Made by a program: the position numbers and the translations under genes. The notes under the pieces were generated by a model. That model did not search any database, was not told the DNA's origin, and worked only from the letters and a program-made list of their open reading frames with translations. A DNA stretch of 64,000 bases from SG8-30 sp963695085 (lineage in GTDB: Bacteria > Pseudomonadota > Gammaproteobacteria > Steroidobacterales > Steroidobacteraceae), in NCBI GenBank assembly GCA_963695085.1, contig CAVOFV010000005.1, positions 186,001-250,000 on the forward strand. The letters run 5' to 3'. This document shows, in pieces, positions 52,575-59,833 of this stretch; position 1 is the stretch's first letter, and each line of letters starts with the position of its first letter.

Positions 52575-52602
52575 GTTGAATTGCACCCGCGCCGGCCCCA
52601 TT
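52575..52602 (+). promoter_or_regulatory. Sigma-32 (heat-shock) promoter of clpB
   Basis: GTTGAA (52575-52580), a 15-base spacer and CCCCATT (52596-52602) match the RpoH consensus CTTGAA / CCCCATnT with only the first base off. It lies about 32 bases before the clpB ATG, a standard heat-shock disaggregase gene. Confidence 0.75.
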
Positions 52603-52633
52603 CAGGGTGCAACCGAGACCCGGAGAATGCGCC

Positions 52634-55240
52634 ATGCGCATGGACAAGCTGACATCCAGGTTCCAGATGGCACTGGCCGACGCCCAGTCCCTGGCGGTCG
52701 GGCGCGACCACCAGTTCATCGAGCCGGCGCACCTGCTGCTGGCGCTGGTGGACCAGCAGGGCGGTACGGCCCGCCCGCTGCTCGACAAGGCCGGCGTCAA
52801 CGTCAACGTGCTGCGCTCGCAGCTGCTGAAGGCGCTCGACCGGCTGCCGCGCGTCGAGGGCACGCCGGGCGACGTGCACCTCTCCAATGACCTGGGCCGG
52901 CTGCTGAACGTGACCGACAAGCTGGCCCAGCAGCAAGGCGACCAGTACGTCTCGAGCGAGTGGTTCGTGCTGGCGGCCGTCGAGGACAAGGGCCCGGCCG
53001 GGCAGGCGCTGAAACAGGCGGGCGCGGTCAAGGGCGCGCTGGAGCGCGCCGTCAAGGACCTGCGCGGCGGCGAGCAGGTGCAGGATCCGAATGCCGAGGA
53101 GGCGCGCGGCGCGCTGGACAAGTACACGATTGACCTGACGGCCCGCGCGACGCAGGGCAAGCTCGACCCGGTCATCGGCCGCGACGACGAGATCCGCCGC
53201 ACGATCCAGGTCCTGCAACGGCGCACCAAGAACAACCCCGTGCTGATCGGCGAACCCGGCGTGGGCAAGACCGCGATCGTCGAGGGCCTGGCGGCGCGCA
53301 TCGTCAACGGCGAGGTGCCGGAGGGCCTGAAGAACAAGCGCGTGCTGTCGCTGGACATGGGCTCGCTGATCGCCGGCGCGAAGTACCGCGGCGAGTTCGA
53401 GGAGCGCCTGAAGGGCGTGCTCAACGAGCTGGCCAAGCAGGAAGGCCAGGTCATCCTGTTCATCGACGAGCTGCACACGGTGGTGGGTGCGGGCAAGGCC
53501 GAGGGCTCCATGGATGCGGGCAACATGCTGAAGCCCGCGCTGGCGCGCGGCGAGCTGCATTGCGTGGGCGCGACCACGCTGGACGAGTACCGCAAGTACG
53601 TCGAGAAGGACGCGGCGCTGGAGCGACGCTTCCAGAAGGTGCTGGTGCTCGAACCGTCGGTCGAGGACACGATCGCGATCCTGCGCGGCCTCAAGGAGCG
53701 CTACGAGGTGCACCACGGCGTGGAGATCACCGACCCCGCGATCGTCGCGGCGGCGACGCTGTCGCACCGCTACATCAGCGACCGGCAGCTGCCCGACAAG
53801 GCGATCGACCTCGTCGACGAGGCCGCCTCGCGCATCCGCATGGAGATCGACTCGAAGCCGGAGGCCCTGGACCGGCTCGAACGTCGCATCATCCAGCTGA
53901 AGATCGAACAGGTGGCGCTGAAGAAGGAAACCGATGAGGCGTCGAAGAAACGCCGCGGCCAGCTCGAGGAAACCCTCGCGGGCCTGGAGCGGGAATACGC
54001 CGACCTCGACGAGATCTGGAAATCCGAGAAGGCGGCGCTGCAGGGTGCCGCCCACATCAAGGAAGAACTCGAGCGCGCCAAGATCGAGCTGGAGGCTGCG
54101 CGCCGCGCGCAGGACCTCGGCCGCATGTCGGAACTGCAGTACGGGCGGATCCCGGAACTGGAGCGGCGGCTGGTGGACGCGCAGGCCGCAGAAACGAAAC
54201 AGGCGCAACTGGTGCGCAACAAGGTGACCGACGAGGAAGTCGCCGAGGTCGTATCGAAGTGGACTGGCATTCCGGTGTCGAAGATGCTCGAGGGCGAGCG
54301 TGAAAAGCTGCTCGACATGGAGTCGGCAATCGCCCGGCGGGTGGTGGGCCAGGACGAGGCGGTGCGTACCGTCGCGGACGCCATACGCCGCGCGCGCGCC
54401 GGGCTGTCCGACCCGAACCGGCCCAGCGGCTCGTTCCTGTTCCTCGGACCGACCGGCGTCGGCAAGACGGAGCTGTGCAAGGCGCTCGCCGAGTTCCTGT
54501 TCGACACCGAGGAGGCGATGATCCGCATCGACATGTCGGAATTCATGGAGAAGCACTCCGTGGCGCGGCTGATCGGCGCGCCGCCCGGCTACGTGGGCTA
54601 CGAAGAGGGCGGCTACCTGACCGAAGCGGTGCGCCGCCGCCCGTACTCGGTGATCCTGCTGGACGAGATCGAGAAGGCCCATTCGGACGTGTTCAATGTG
54701 CTGCTGCAGGTGCTGGACGACGGCCGCCTGACGGACGGCCACGGCCGCACGGTCGATTTCCGCAACTGCGTCGTGATCATGACCTCGAACCTGGGCTCGC
54801 AGGTGATCCAGGAACTGGCCGGCGAGGCCAACTACGCGCGCATGAAGGCGGCGGTGCTGGAGATCGTGGGCCAGCATTTCCGGCCGGAATTCGTCAACCG
54901 GATCGACGACATCGTCGTGTTCCATCCGCTCGCCCTCGACCACATCCGCCGCATCGTCGGGATCCAGATGGACTACCTGCGGCGGCGGCTTGCCGAGCGC
55001 GACATCACGCTCGAGATCGACGACGCGGCGCGCGACCTGCTCGGCGAGGCGGGCTTCGACCCGGTGTACGGCGCACGGCCGCTGAAGCGCGCCATCCAGC
55101 ACCAGGTCGAGAACCCGCTCGCGCAGCACATCCTGCAGGGCGAATTCGCGCCCGGCGACCGCGTGCGGGTCACGGTGGCCGATGGCGGGCTCGCATTCGA
55201 CAAGCAACGGCCGCGCGGCCGGGTCGCGCCTGCGGCATAA
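52634..55240 (+). CDS. clpB: ATP-dependent disaggregase ClpB
   Basis: 868 aa Hsp100 chaperone that, with DnaK, extracts proteins from aggregates. It has an N-terminal Clp-N domain (FIEPAHLLLALVDQQGG), a first AAA+ module (GEPGVGKTAIVEGLA), a long coiled-coil middle domain (about residues 400-520, rich in Glu and Lys), and a second AAA+ module (GPTGVGKTELCKALAEFLFD). The IGF/IGL ClpP-docking loop is not seen, as expected for ClpB. The ATG giving MRMDKLTSRFQ aligns with E. coli. It sits behind a heat-shock-type promoter. Confidence 0.97.
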   Translation: MRMDKLTSRFQMALADAQSLAVGRDHQFIEPAHLLLALVDQQGGTARPLLDKAGVNVNVLRSQLLKALDRLPRVEGTPGDVHLSNDLGRLLNVTDKLAQQQGDQYVSSEWFVLAAVEDKGPAGQALKQAGAVKGALERAVKDLRGGEQVQDPNAEEARGALDKYTIDLTARATQGKLDPVIGRDDEIRRTIQVLQRRTKNNPVLIGEPGVGKTAIVEGLAARIVNGEVPEGLKNKRVLSLDMGSLIAGAKYRGEFEERLKGVLNELAKQEGQVILFIDELHTVVGAGKAEGSMDAGNMLKPALARGELHCVGATTLDEYRKYVEKDAALERRFQKVLVLEPSVEDTIAILRGLKERYEVHHGVEITDPAIVAAATLSHRYISDRQLPDKAIDLVDEAASRIRMEIDSKPEALDRLERRIIQLKIEQVALKKETDEASKKRRGQLEETLAGLEREYADLDEIWKSEKAALQGAAHIKEELERAKIELEAARRAQDLGRMSELQYGRIPELERRLVDAQAAETKQAQLVRNKVTDEEVAEVVSKWTGIPVSKMLEGEREKLLDMESAIARRVVGQDEAVRTVADAIRRARAGLSDPNRPSGSFLFLGPTGVGKTELCKALAEFLFDTEEAMIRIDMSEFMEKHSVARLIGAPPGYVGYEEGGYLTEAVRRRPYSVILLDEIEKAHSDVFNVLLQVLDDGRLTDGHGRTVDFRNCVVIMTSNLGSQVIQELAGEANYARMKAAVLEIVGQHFRPEFVNRIDDIVVFHPLALDHIRRIVGIQMDYLRRRLAERDITLEIDDAARDLLGEAGFDPVYGARPLKRAIQHQVENPLAQHILQGEFAPGDRVRVTVADGGLAFDKQRPRGRVAPAA

Positions 55241-55313
55241 TTGCGCGGGCCGGCGGCTCCGACGGGGGTGTGCGGCCCGTCTGTTTTTGCGCGCGTGAGG
55301 GGATGCACCGAGG

Positions 55314-55829
55314 ATGCCTTTCTACGAATACCAGTGCTCGCGCTGCGGTCATCACCATGAAGCGCTGCAGAAGATCGCCGACAAGCCGCTCAGAAAGTGC
55401 CCCGAGTGCGGGCGCGCCGCGCTGACGCGGCTGATGTCCGCGCCGGTCTTCCGGCTCAAGGGCGGCGGCTGGTACGAGACTGACTTCAAGTCGGAGAAGG
55501 ATGCGAAACGCAATCTGGCGGGCGAGCAGGAGCCAGCAGACAGCAAGGCAGACGGCAAGGCAGACAGCAAGGCGGACGGCAAGGCAGACAGCAAGGCCGA
55601 CAGCAAGGCCGACAGCAAGGCCGACAGCAAGGCCGACAGCAAGACGGACGGCTCGAAGGAAGGCAAGCCGGGCGACGCCAAACCGGCGGCCGAGGGCAAG
55701 CCGGAAACCAAGCCCGCGCCGGCCACCGGCCGGCCGGCGGAGGACAAGGCCCGCGGCAGCAAGCCGGCCGCCGCCGCAGCCGGCGCGAAGCGCGGCACGG
55801 CCAGGCGCGTGAAGCGCGGACGCCGTTGA
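55314..55829 (+). CDS. FmdB-type zinc ribbon protein with a repetitive tail
   Basis: 171 aa. Residues 1-50 are an FmdB/CxxC regulatory-type zinc ribbon: MPFYEYQCSRCGH and KCPECG give four zinc cysteines, followed by SAPVFRLKGGGWYETDFK, typical of proteobacterial members. From residue 75 nine tandem ADSK/ADGK units run on, then a Lys/Pro/Ala linker and a basic end (ARRVKRGRR). Ordinary family members are about 70-110 aa. Function of the family is not established. It precedes a DUF502 gene and aspS, a recurrent order in Gammaproteobacteria. Confidence 0.88.
   Translation: MPFYEYQCSRCGHHHEALQKIADKPLRKCPECGRAALTRLMSAPVFRLKGGGWYETDFKSEKDAKRNLAGEQEPADSKADGKADSKADGKADSKADSKADSKADSKADSKTDGSKEGKPGDAKPAAEGKPETKPAPATGRPAEDKARGSKPAAAAAGAKRGTARRVKRGRR
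55536..55643 (+). repeat. 12-base tandem repeat array inside the FmdB-like gene
   Basis: Nine consecutive 12-base units of the type GCMGACRGCAAG encode Ala-Asp-Ser/Gly-Lys. The last four or five units are identical at the DNA level (GCCGACAGCAAG), a sign of recent duplication. The repeat length keeps frame when units are gained or lost. Confidence 0.9.
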
Positions 55830-55845
55830 AGGCGGGGAGCAGAAG

Positions 55846-56538
55846 GTGAGTGAGACCATCGCAGACAGGAAGCCGGGCTTCGGCCAGAAGATCCGGCGCT
55901 ACATGATCGCCGGCCTGCTGCTGTGGCTGCCGGTCGGCGTGACGGTCATCATCCTGAGGTTCCTCGTGGACCTGATGGACCAGACGTTGTTGCTGCTGCC
56001 CGAGGGCTGGCGGCCCGACGCGCTGCTTGGCTTCCGGATCCCGGGGCTGGGACTGCTGCTGGCGCTGGTGGTGCTGCTGATCACCGGCGTGGCGCTCACC
56101 AACCTGGTCGGCCGCCAGCTGGTCAGCTGGTGGGAGGACCTGCTCAAGCGCATCCCGATCGTGCGGTCGATCTACTCCGGCGCGAAGATCTTCACGGAGA
56201 CCGTGTTCAGCGACAAGGGCAAGGCGTTCAAGAGCGTGCTCATGGTCGAGTACCCGCGCAAGGGCATCTGGACGCTGGGCTTCCAGTCCGGCGACCAGGT
56301 GGCCGAGGCGGCGCACCGCTCCGGGCAGGACCTGGTGTGCGTGTTCGTGCCGACCACGCCCAACCCGACCAGCGGCTTCATCATCATGGTGCCCACCGAG
56401 GATGTCATCCCGCTGGACATGTCCATCGACGATGCGATGCGGCTGATCTTCACGCTCGGCGTCGTCTCGCCCGACTGGACGGACAAGGCGCGCGCCTCCG
56501 GGCCGCCGCACGCGCCGACCCATCCGACGCCACGCTGA
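55846..56538 (+). CDS. DUF502 family membrane protein
   Basis: 230 aa. Two membrane helices (about residues 20-45 and 65-90) flank a short periplasmic segment. The cytoplasmic part carries family stretches RIPIVRSIYSGAKIF, YPRKGIWTLGFQSG and VFVPTTPNPTSGFIIMVP. DUF502 proteins are widespread and of unknown function. The GTG start follows the FmdB-like stop by 16 bases, so the two are probably cotranscribed. Confidence 0.9.
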   Translation: MSETIADRKPGFGQKIRRYMIAGLLLWLPVGVTVIILRFLVDLMDQTLLLLPEGWRPDALLGFRIPGLGLLLALVVLLITGVALTNLVGRQLVSWWEDLLKRIPIVRSIYSGAKIFTETVFSDKGKAFKSVLMVEYPRKGIWTLGFQSGDQVAEAAHRSGQDLVCVFVPTTPNPTSGFIIMVPTEDVIPLDMSIDDAMRLIFTLGVVSPDWTDKARASGPPHAPTHPTPR

Positions 56539-56554
56539 CCGCGCCCGGCTCCGA

Positions 56555-56584
56555 TTGCATCCGCCCGTCGCGGCGACATAGAAT
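56555..56584 (+). promoter_or_regulatory. Putative promoter of aspS
   Basis: TTGCAT (56555-56560), an 18-base spacer and TAGAAT (56579-56584) lie about 62 bases before the aspS ATG. A second AT-rich patch with TAAAAT near 56625 lacks a -35. Confidence 0.5.
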
Positions 56585-56646
56585 CGCGCGCGCCCGCCGT
56601 ACCGGGACGCCGGTGTTTTACTCAATAAAATCAGGCAGTTGTCTCA

Positions 56647-58425
56647 ATGCGTAGTCATTACTGCGGACAGGTCGACGAATCGCTCGTCGGCGAGACGGTA
56701 AGCGTGGCGGGCTGGGTGCACCGGCGCCGCGACCACGGCGGCGTCATCTTCGTGGACCTGCGCGACCGCCAGGGCCTGCTGCAGGTAGTCATCGATCCTG
56801 ATACGCCGCAGGCCTTTGCCGCCGCCGAACACCTGGGTCGCGAGTATTGCCTGCGCATCACCGGCAAAGTGCGGCGCCGTCCCGCCGGCACGGCCAACGC
56901 CAGCCTGGCTTCTGGCCAGGTCGAGGTGCTGGCGAAGGAACTCGAGGTGCTGAACGCTTCCGACACGCCGCCCTTCGCGCTGGACGAGGAGGTCGGCGAG
57001 GAAGTGCGCCTGAAATACCGCTACATCGACCTGCGCCGCGACGTCATGCAGCGCCGGCTGCGGCTGCGTCACGACATCACCCGTGCGATGCGCGAATACC
57101 TCGACGGCAACGGTTTCGTGGACCTCGAGACGCCGATGCTGACCAAGGCCACGCCGGAAGGCGCACGCGACTATCTCGTGCCGTCGCGCACGCAACCGGG
57201 GCGTTTCTTTGCGCTGCCGCAGTCGCCGCAGATCTTCAAGCAGCTGTTGATGATGAGCGGCTTCGACCGCTACTACCAGATCGTGCGCTGCTTCCGCGAC
57301 GAGGACCTGCGCGCCGACCGGCAGCCGGAGTTCACGCAGCTCGACGTCGAGACGTCGTTCCTGACGCAGACGCAGATCATGGAGCTGATGGAGGACCTGA
57401 TCCGGTTCGTGTTCAAGCGCGCGCTGGGGACCGTGTTGCCCGCGCCGTTCCCGCGCCTGAGCTACGCCGAGGCGATCAGGCGCTTCGCGTCCGACAAGCC
57501 GGACCTGCGCATTCCGCTCGAGCTCGTCGACGTCGCGGATCTGGTGGCCGGCTGCGAATTCAAGGTGTTCGCGGGACCGGCGGCGGACGCGGCAGGCCGC
57601 GTCGCGGCATTGCGCGTGCCGCAGGGCGGCAAGCTTACGCGCAAGCAGATCGACGACTACACGGCCTACGTGGCCCGCTACGGCGCGCGAGGGCTCGCCT
57701 ACGTCAAGGTCAACGACGCGGCCGGCGGCCGCGACGGCCTGCAGTCGCCGATCCTGAAGTTCCTGTCCGATGCGGCGGTCGCCGGGATCCTCGAGCGCAC
57801 CGGCGCGCAGTCGGGCGACCTCGTGTTCTTCGGCGCGGACAAGGCGAAGGTCGTCAACGACGCGCTCGGCGCGCTCAGGGTCAAGATCGGGCAGGATCTG
57901 GGGCTGGTCGGGGAGGGCTGGCGCCCGGTGTGGGTCGTCGAGTTCCCGATGTTCGAATGGGACGCGGACACGAAGCGCTGGATCGCCATGCACCACCCGT
58001 TCACCTCTCCCGTGAACCCGGATGCGGCGGCACTCGAGCGCGCACCGGGCCAGGCGCTCGCCAATGCCTACGACATGGTGCTGAATGGCTCGGAAATCGG
58101 CGGCGGCTCGGTGCGTATCCACCGCCGCGACATGCAGGCCACCGTGTTCGGCCTGCTGGGCATCAGCCCCGAGGAAGCGGACACCAAGTTCGGGTTCCTG
58201 CTCGAGGCGCTGCGCTACGGCGCGCCGCCGCACGGCGGCATCGCCTTCGGACTGGACCGCCTCGCGATGTTGATGGCCGGCGCCGACAGCATCCGCGACG
58301 TCATCGCGTTCCCGAAGACGCAGTCCGCGTGGTGCCCGCTCACGGACGCGCCGACCGTGATCCCCGAGGCGCAGCTCAGGGAACTGCACATACGCGTACG
58401 GTTGCCGGTGCAGCCGCCGACGTGA
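56647..58425 (+). CDS. aspS: Aspartyl-tRNA synthetase, probably non-discriminating
   Basis: 592 aa class II synthetase. The N-terminal OB-fold anticodon domain (GWVHRRRDHGGVIFVDLRDR) is followed by the catalytic core with motif 2 (FRDEDLRADRQPEFTQLD), a bacterial GAD insertion domain (about 290-410), and motif 3 (GIAFGLDRLAMLM). His30 and Gly81 correspond to the His/Gly pair that, as I recall from Pseudomonas aeruginosa, marks enzymes charging both tRNA-Asp and tRNA-Asn; E. coli has Leu at the first site. This would imply an AspRS/GatCAB route to Asn-tRNA. Confidence 0.95.
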   Translation: MRSHYCGQVDESLVGETVSVAGWVHRRRDHGGVIFVDLRDRQGLLQVVIDPDTPQAFAAAEHLGREYCLRITGKVRRRPAGTANASLASGQVEVLAKELEVLNASDTPPFALDEEVGEEVRLKYRYIDLRRDVMQRRLRLRHDITRAMREYLDGNGFVDLETPMLTKATPEGARDYLVPSRTQPGRFFALPQSPQIFKQLLMMSGFDRYYQIVRCFRDEDLRADRQPEFTQLDVETSFLTQTQIMELMEDLIRFVFKRALGTVLPAPFPRLSYAEAIRRFASDKPDLRIPLELVDVADLVAGCEFKVFAGPAADAAGRVAALRVPQGGKLTRKQIDDYTAYVARYGARGLAYVKVNDAAGGRDGLQSPILKFLSDAAVAGILERTGAQSGDLVFFGADKAKVVNDALGALRVKIGQDLGLVGEGWRPVWVVEFPMFEWDADTKRWIAMHHPFTSPVNPDAAALERAPGQALANAYDMVLNGSEIGGGSVRIHRRDMQATVFGLLGISPEEADTKFGFLLEALRYGAPPHGGIAFGLDRLAMLMAGADSIRDVIAFPKTQSAWCPLTDAPTVIPEAQLRELHIRVRLPVQPPT

Positions 58426-58438
58426 AGTGACCGAATCA

Positions 58439-58457
58439 GGAGGGGCCAGTCCCCTCC
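58439..58457. terminator. Hairpin between convergent aspS and sodB
   Basis: GGAGGGG (58439-58445), loop CCAGT, CCCCTCC (58451-58457) lies in the 39-base gap between the two convergent stops. It has no T-run; a bidirectional terminator role is plausible from position only. Confidence 0.4.
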
Positions 58458-58464
58458 GGCTGCC

Positions 58465-59106
58465 TCAGCCCAGGTTCGCTTCCGCGAAGCCCCAGTTGGC
58501 CAGCTTGTCGATGATCGCCGCGACGTAATCCGGGCGGCGGTTCTGGTAGTCCAGGTAGTAGGCGTGTTCCCACACGTCGATGGTCAGCAAGGGCTTGTAG
58601 CCCTGCGTCAGCGGCGTGTCTGCGTTGGCGGTCTTGGTGATCGAGAGCTTGCCGCCCTTGGCCGCCAGCCACGCCCAGCCGCTGCCGAATTGCGTTGTCG
58701 CCGCCTTGGCCAGCTCCGCCTTCATTGCATCGAAGGAACCGAAGTCGCGCTCGATCATGTCGAACAGCGCCTTGCCCGGCTTGCCGCCGCCGCCGGGCCT
58801 GAGGCTGTGCCAGTAGAACGTGTGGTTCCAGATCTGCGCGGCGTTGTTGAAGACGCCGGCCTGCTCCGGCTTGCCGGCGGTGGCCTTGATGATGTCCTCG
58901 AGGCCCGCATCGGCGTGCGCGGTGCCGGCGACCAGCTTGTTCAGGTTGTCCACGTAGGCCTTGTGGTGCTTGCCGTAGTGGAAGCTCAGCGTGTTGGCGC
59001 TGATGACCGGCGCCAGCGCGTCGTCCTTCCAGGGCAGCGCCGGCAGCGTGAACGGGGCCTTGCTACCGTGGATAATCGAGAGCCTGGGGGTGCCTGCGTC
59101 GGCCAT
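58465..59106 (-). CDS. sodB: Superoxide dismutase, Fe type
   Basis: 213 aa. Metal ligands are in FHYGKHHKAYVDNL (His), IWNHTFYWHSL (His) and DVWEHAYYLDYQN (Asp and His). The text NNAAQIWNHTFYW and QFGSGWAWL, with Gln in the NNAAQ segment, favours the iron form. It has no signal peptide, so it acts in the cytoplasm. The ATG at 59106 has an AGGGAG site; the open frame upstream is not conserved. It is divergent from the hydrolase gene by 40 bases. Confidence 0.93.
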   Translation of the reverse strand: MADAGTPRLSIIHGSKAPFTLPALPWKDDALAPVISANTLSFHYGKHHKAYVDNLNKLVAGTAHADAGLEDIIKATAGKPEQAGVFNNAAQIWNHTFYWHSLRPGGGGKPGKALFDMIERDFGSFDAMKAELAKAATTQFGSGWAWLAAKGGKLSITKTANADTPLTQGYKPLLTIDVWEHAYYLDYQNRRPDYVAAIIDKLANWGFAEANLG

Positions 59107-59146
59107 GCGTGTTCTCCCTTGTCTGTCTTGCGAGGATTGACCGTTA

Positions 59147-59827
59147 GTGTCGCACGAACACCGCAAAGTTCCGAACCCGCACGTGGTCTTCGTGCACGGC
59201 CTGTGGATGAGCGGGCTGGAAACGCTGTGGATCCGCCGGCGCGTCAGGAACCTGGGCTTCACACCGCAGGTGTTTCATTACGCGAGCCTGCACGCCAGCG
59301 TCGAGCAGGTGGTCGAAGGCCTGTCCGCCGTGCTCGCGGGCCTGGCGCCGCCCGTGCATCTCGTCGGCCACAGCCTGGGCGGCCTCATGCTGCTCCGGCT
59401 GTTTGAACTGCGGCCCGACCAGCCGCCTGGCCGGGTCGTGCTGATGGGCGCGCCGGCCGCGGGCAGCCACGCCGCGCAGAACGTTGCGCGCTGGGCCATC
59501 GGGCCTGCCGTGCTGGGGCCGCTGGCGCTGGCGGAACTCGCCGGCAGCCGGCCACGGCGCTGGACCGTGCCGCGCCAGCTCGGTGTCGTCGCCGGCTCCG
59601 GGCGCAGGGGTGTCGGCCGGCTGGTGTCCGACCTGCCGGAACCGAATGACGGGACCGTCACGGTCGGCGAGACGCGCATCGAGGGCATGACCGATCACGT
59701 GGTCCTGCCGGTCACGCACACGGGGATGCTCGTTTCGGCGGCGGTGGCGCAGCACGTCGCGCGCTTCCTGCATCGCGGCAGGTTTGCGGACGACGCGGGT
59801 CCGGCGTCTGACCCTTCCAGGGTCTGA
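59147..59827 (+). CDS. Alpha/beta hydrolase, lipase or esterase-like
   Basis: 226 aa. The oxyanion strand VVFVHGLWMSG is near the N-terminus, the nucleophile elbow is GHSLGGLMLL (Ser about 77), and a histidine in VLPVTHTGML (about 186) can complete the triad. It resembles PGAP1/triacylglycerol-lipase-like esterases. No signal peptide is seen, so it is cytoplasmic. The GTG start has GAGG ahead. Substrate unknown. Its stop is six bases from the convergent mutS stop. Confidence 0.82.
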   Translation: MSHEHRKVPNPHVVFVHGLWMSGLETLWIRRRVRNLGFTPQVFHYASLHASVEQVVEGLSAVLAGLAPPVHLVGHSLGGLMLLRLFELRPDQPPGRVVLMGAPAAGSHAAQNVARWAIGPAVLGPLALAELAGSRPRRWTVPRQLGVVAGSGRRGVGRLVSDLPEPNDGTVTVGETRIEGMTDHVVLPVTHTGMLVSAAVAQHVARFLHRGRFADDAGPASDPSRV

Positions 59828-59833
59828 GCCGTC

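Noticed and set aside
55352..55859. Minus-strand frames with LAVGLAVG or SALLSALL repeats
   Set aside because: These are reverse-complement readings of the 12-base repeat in the FmdB-like gene and look like artificial membrane repeats.
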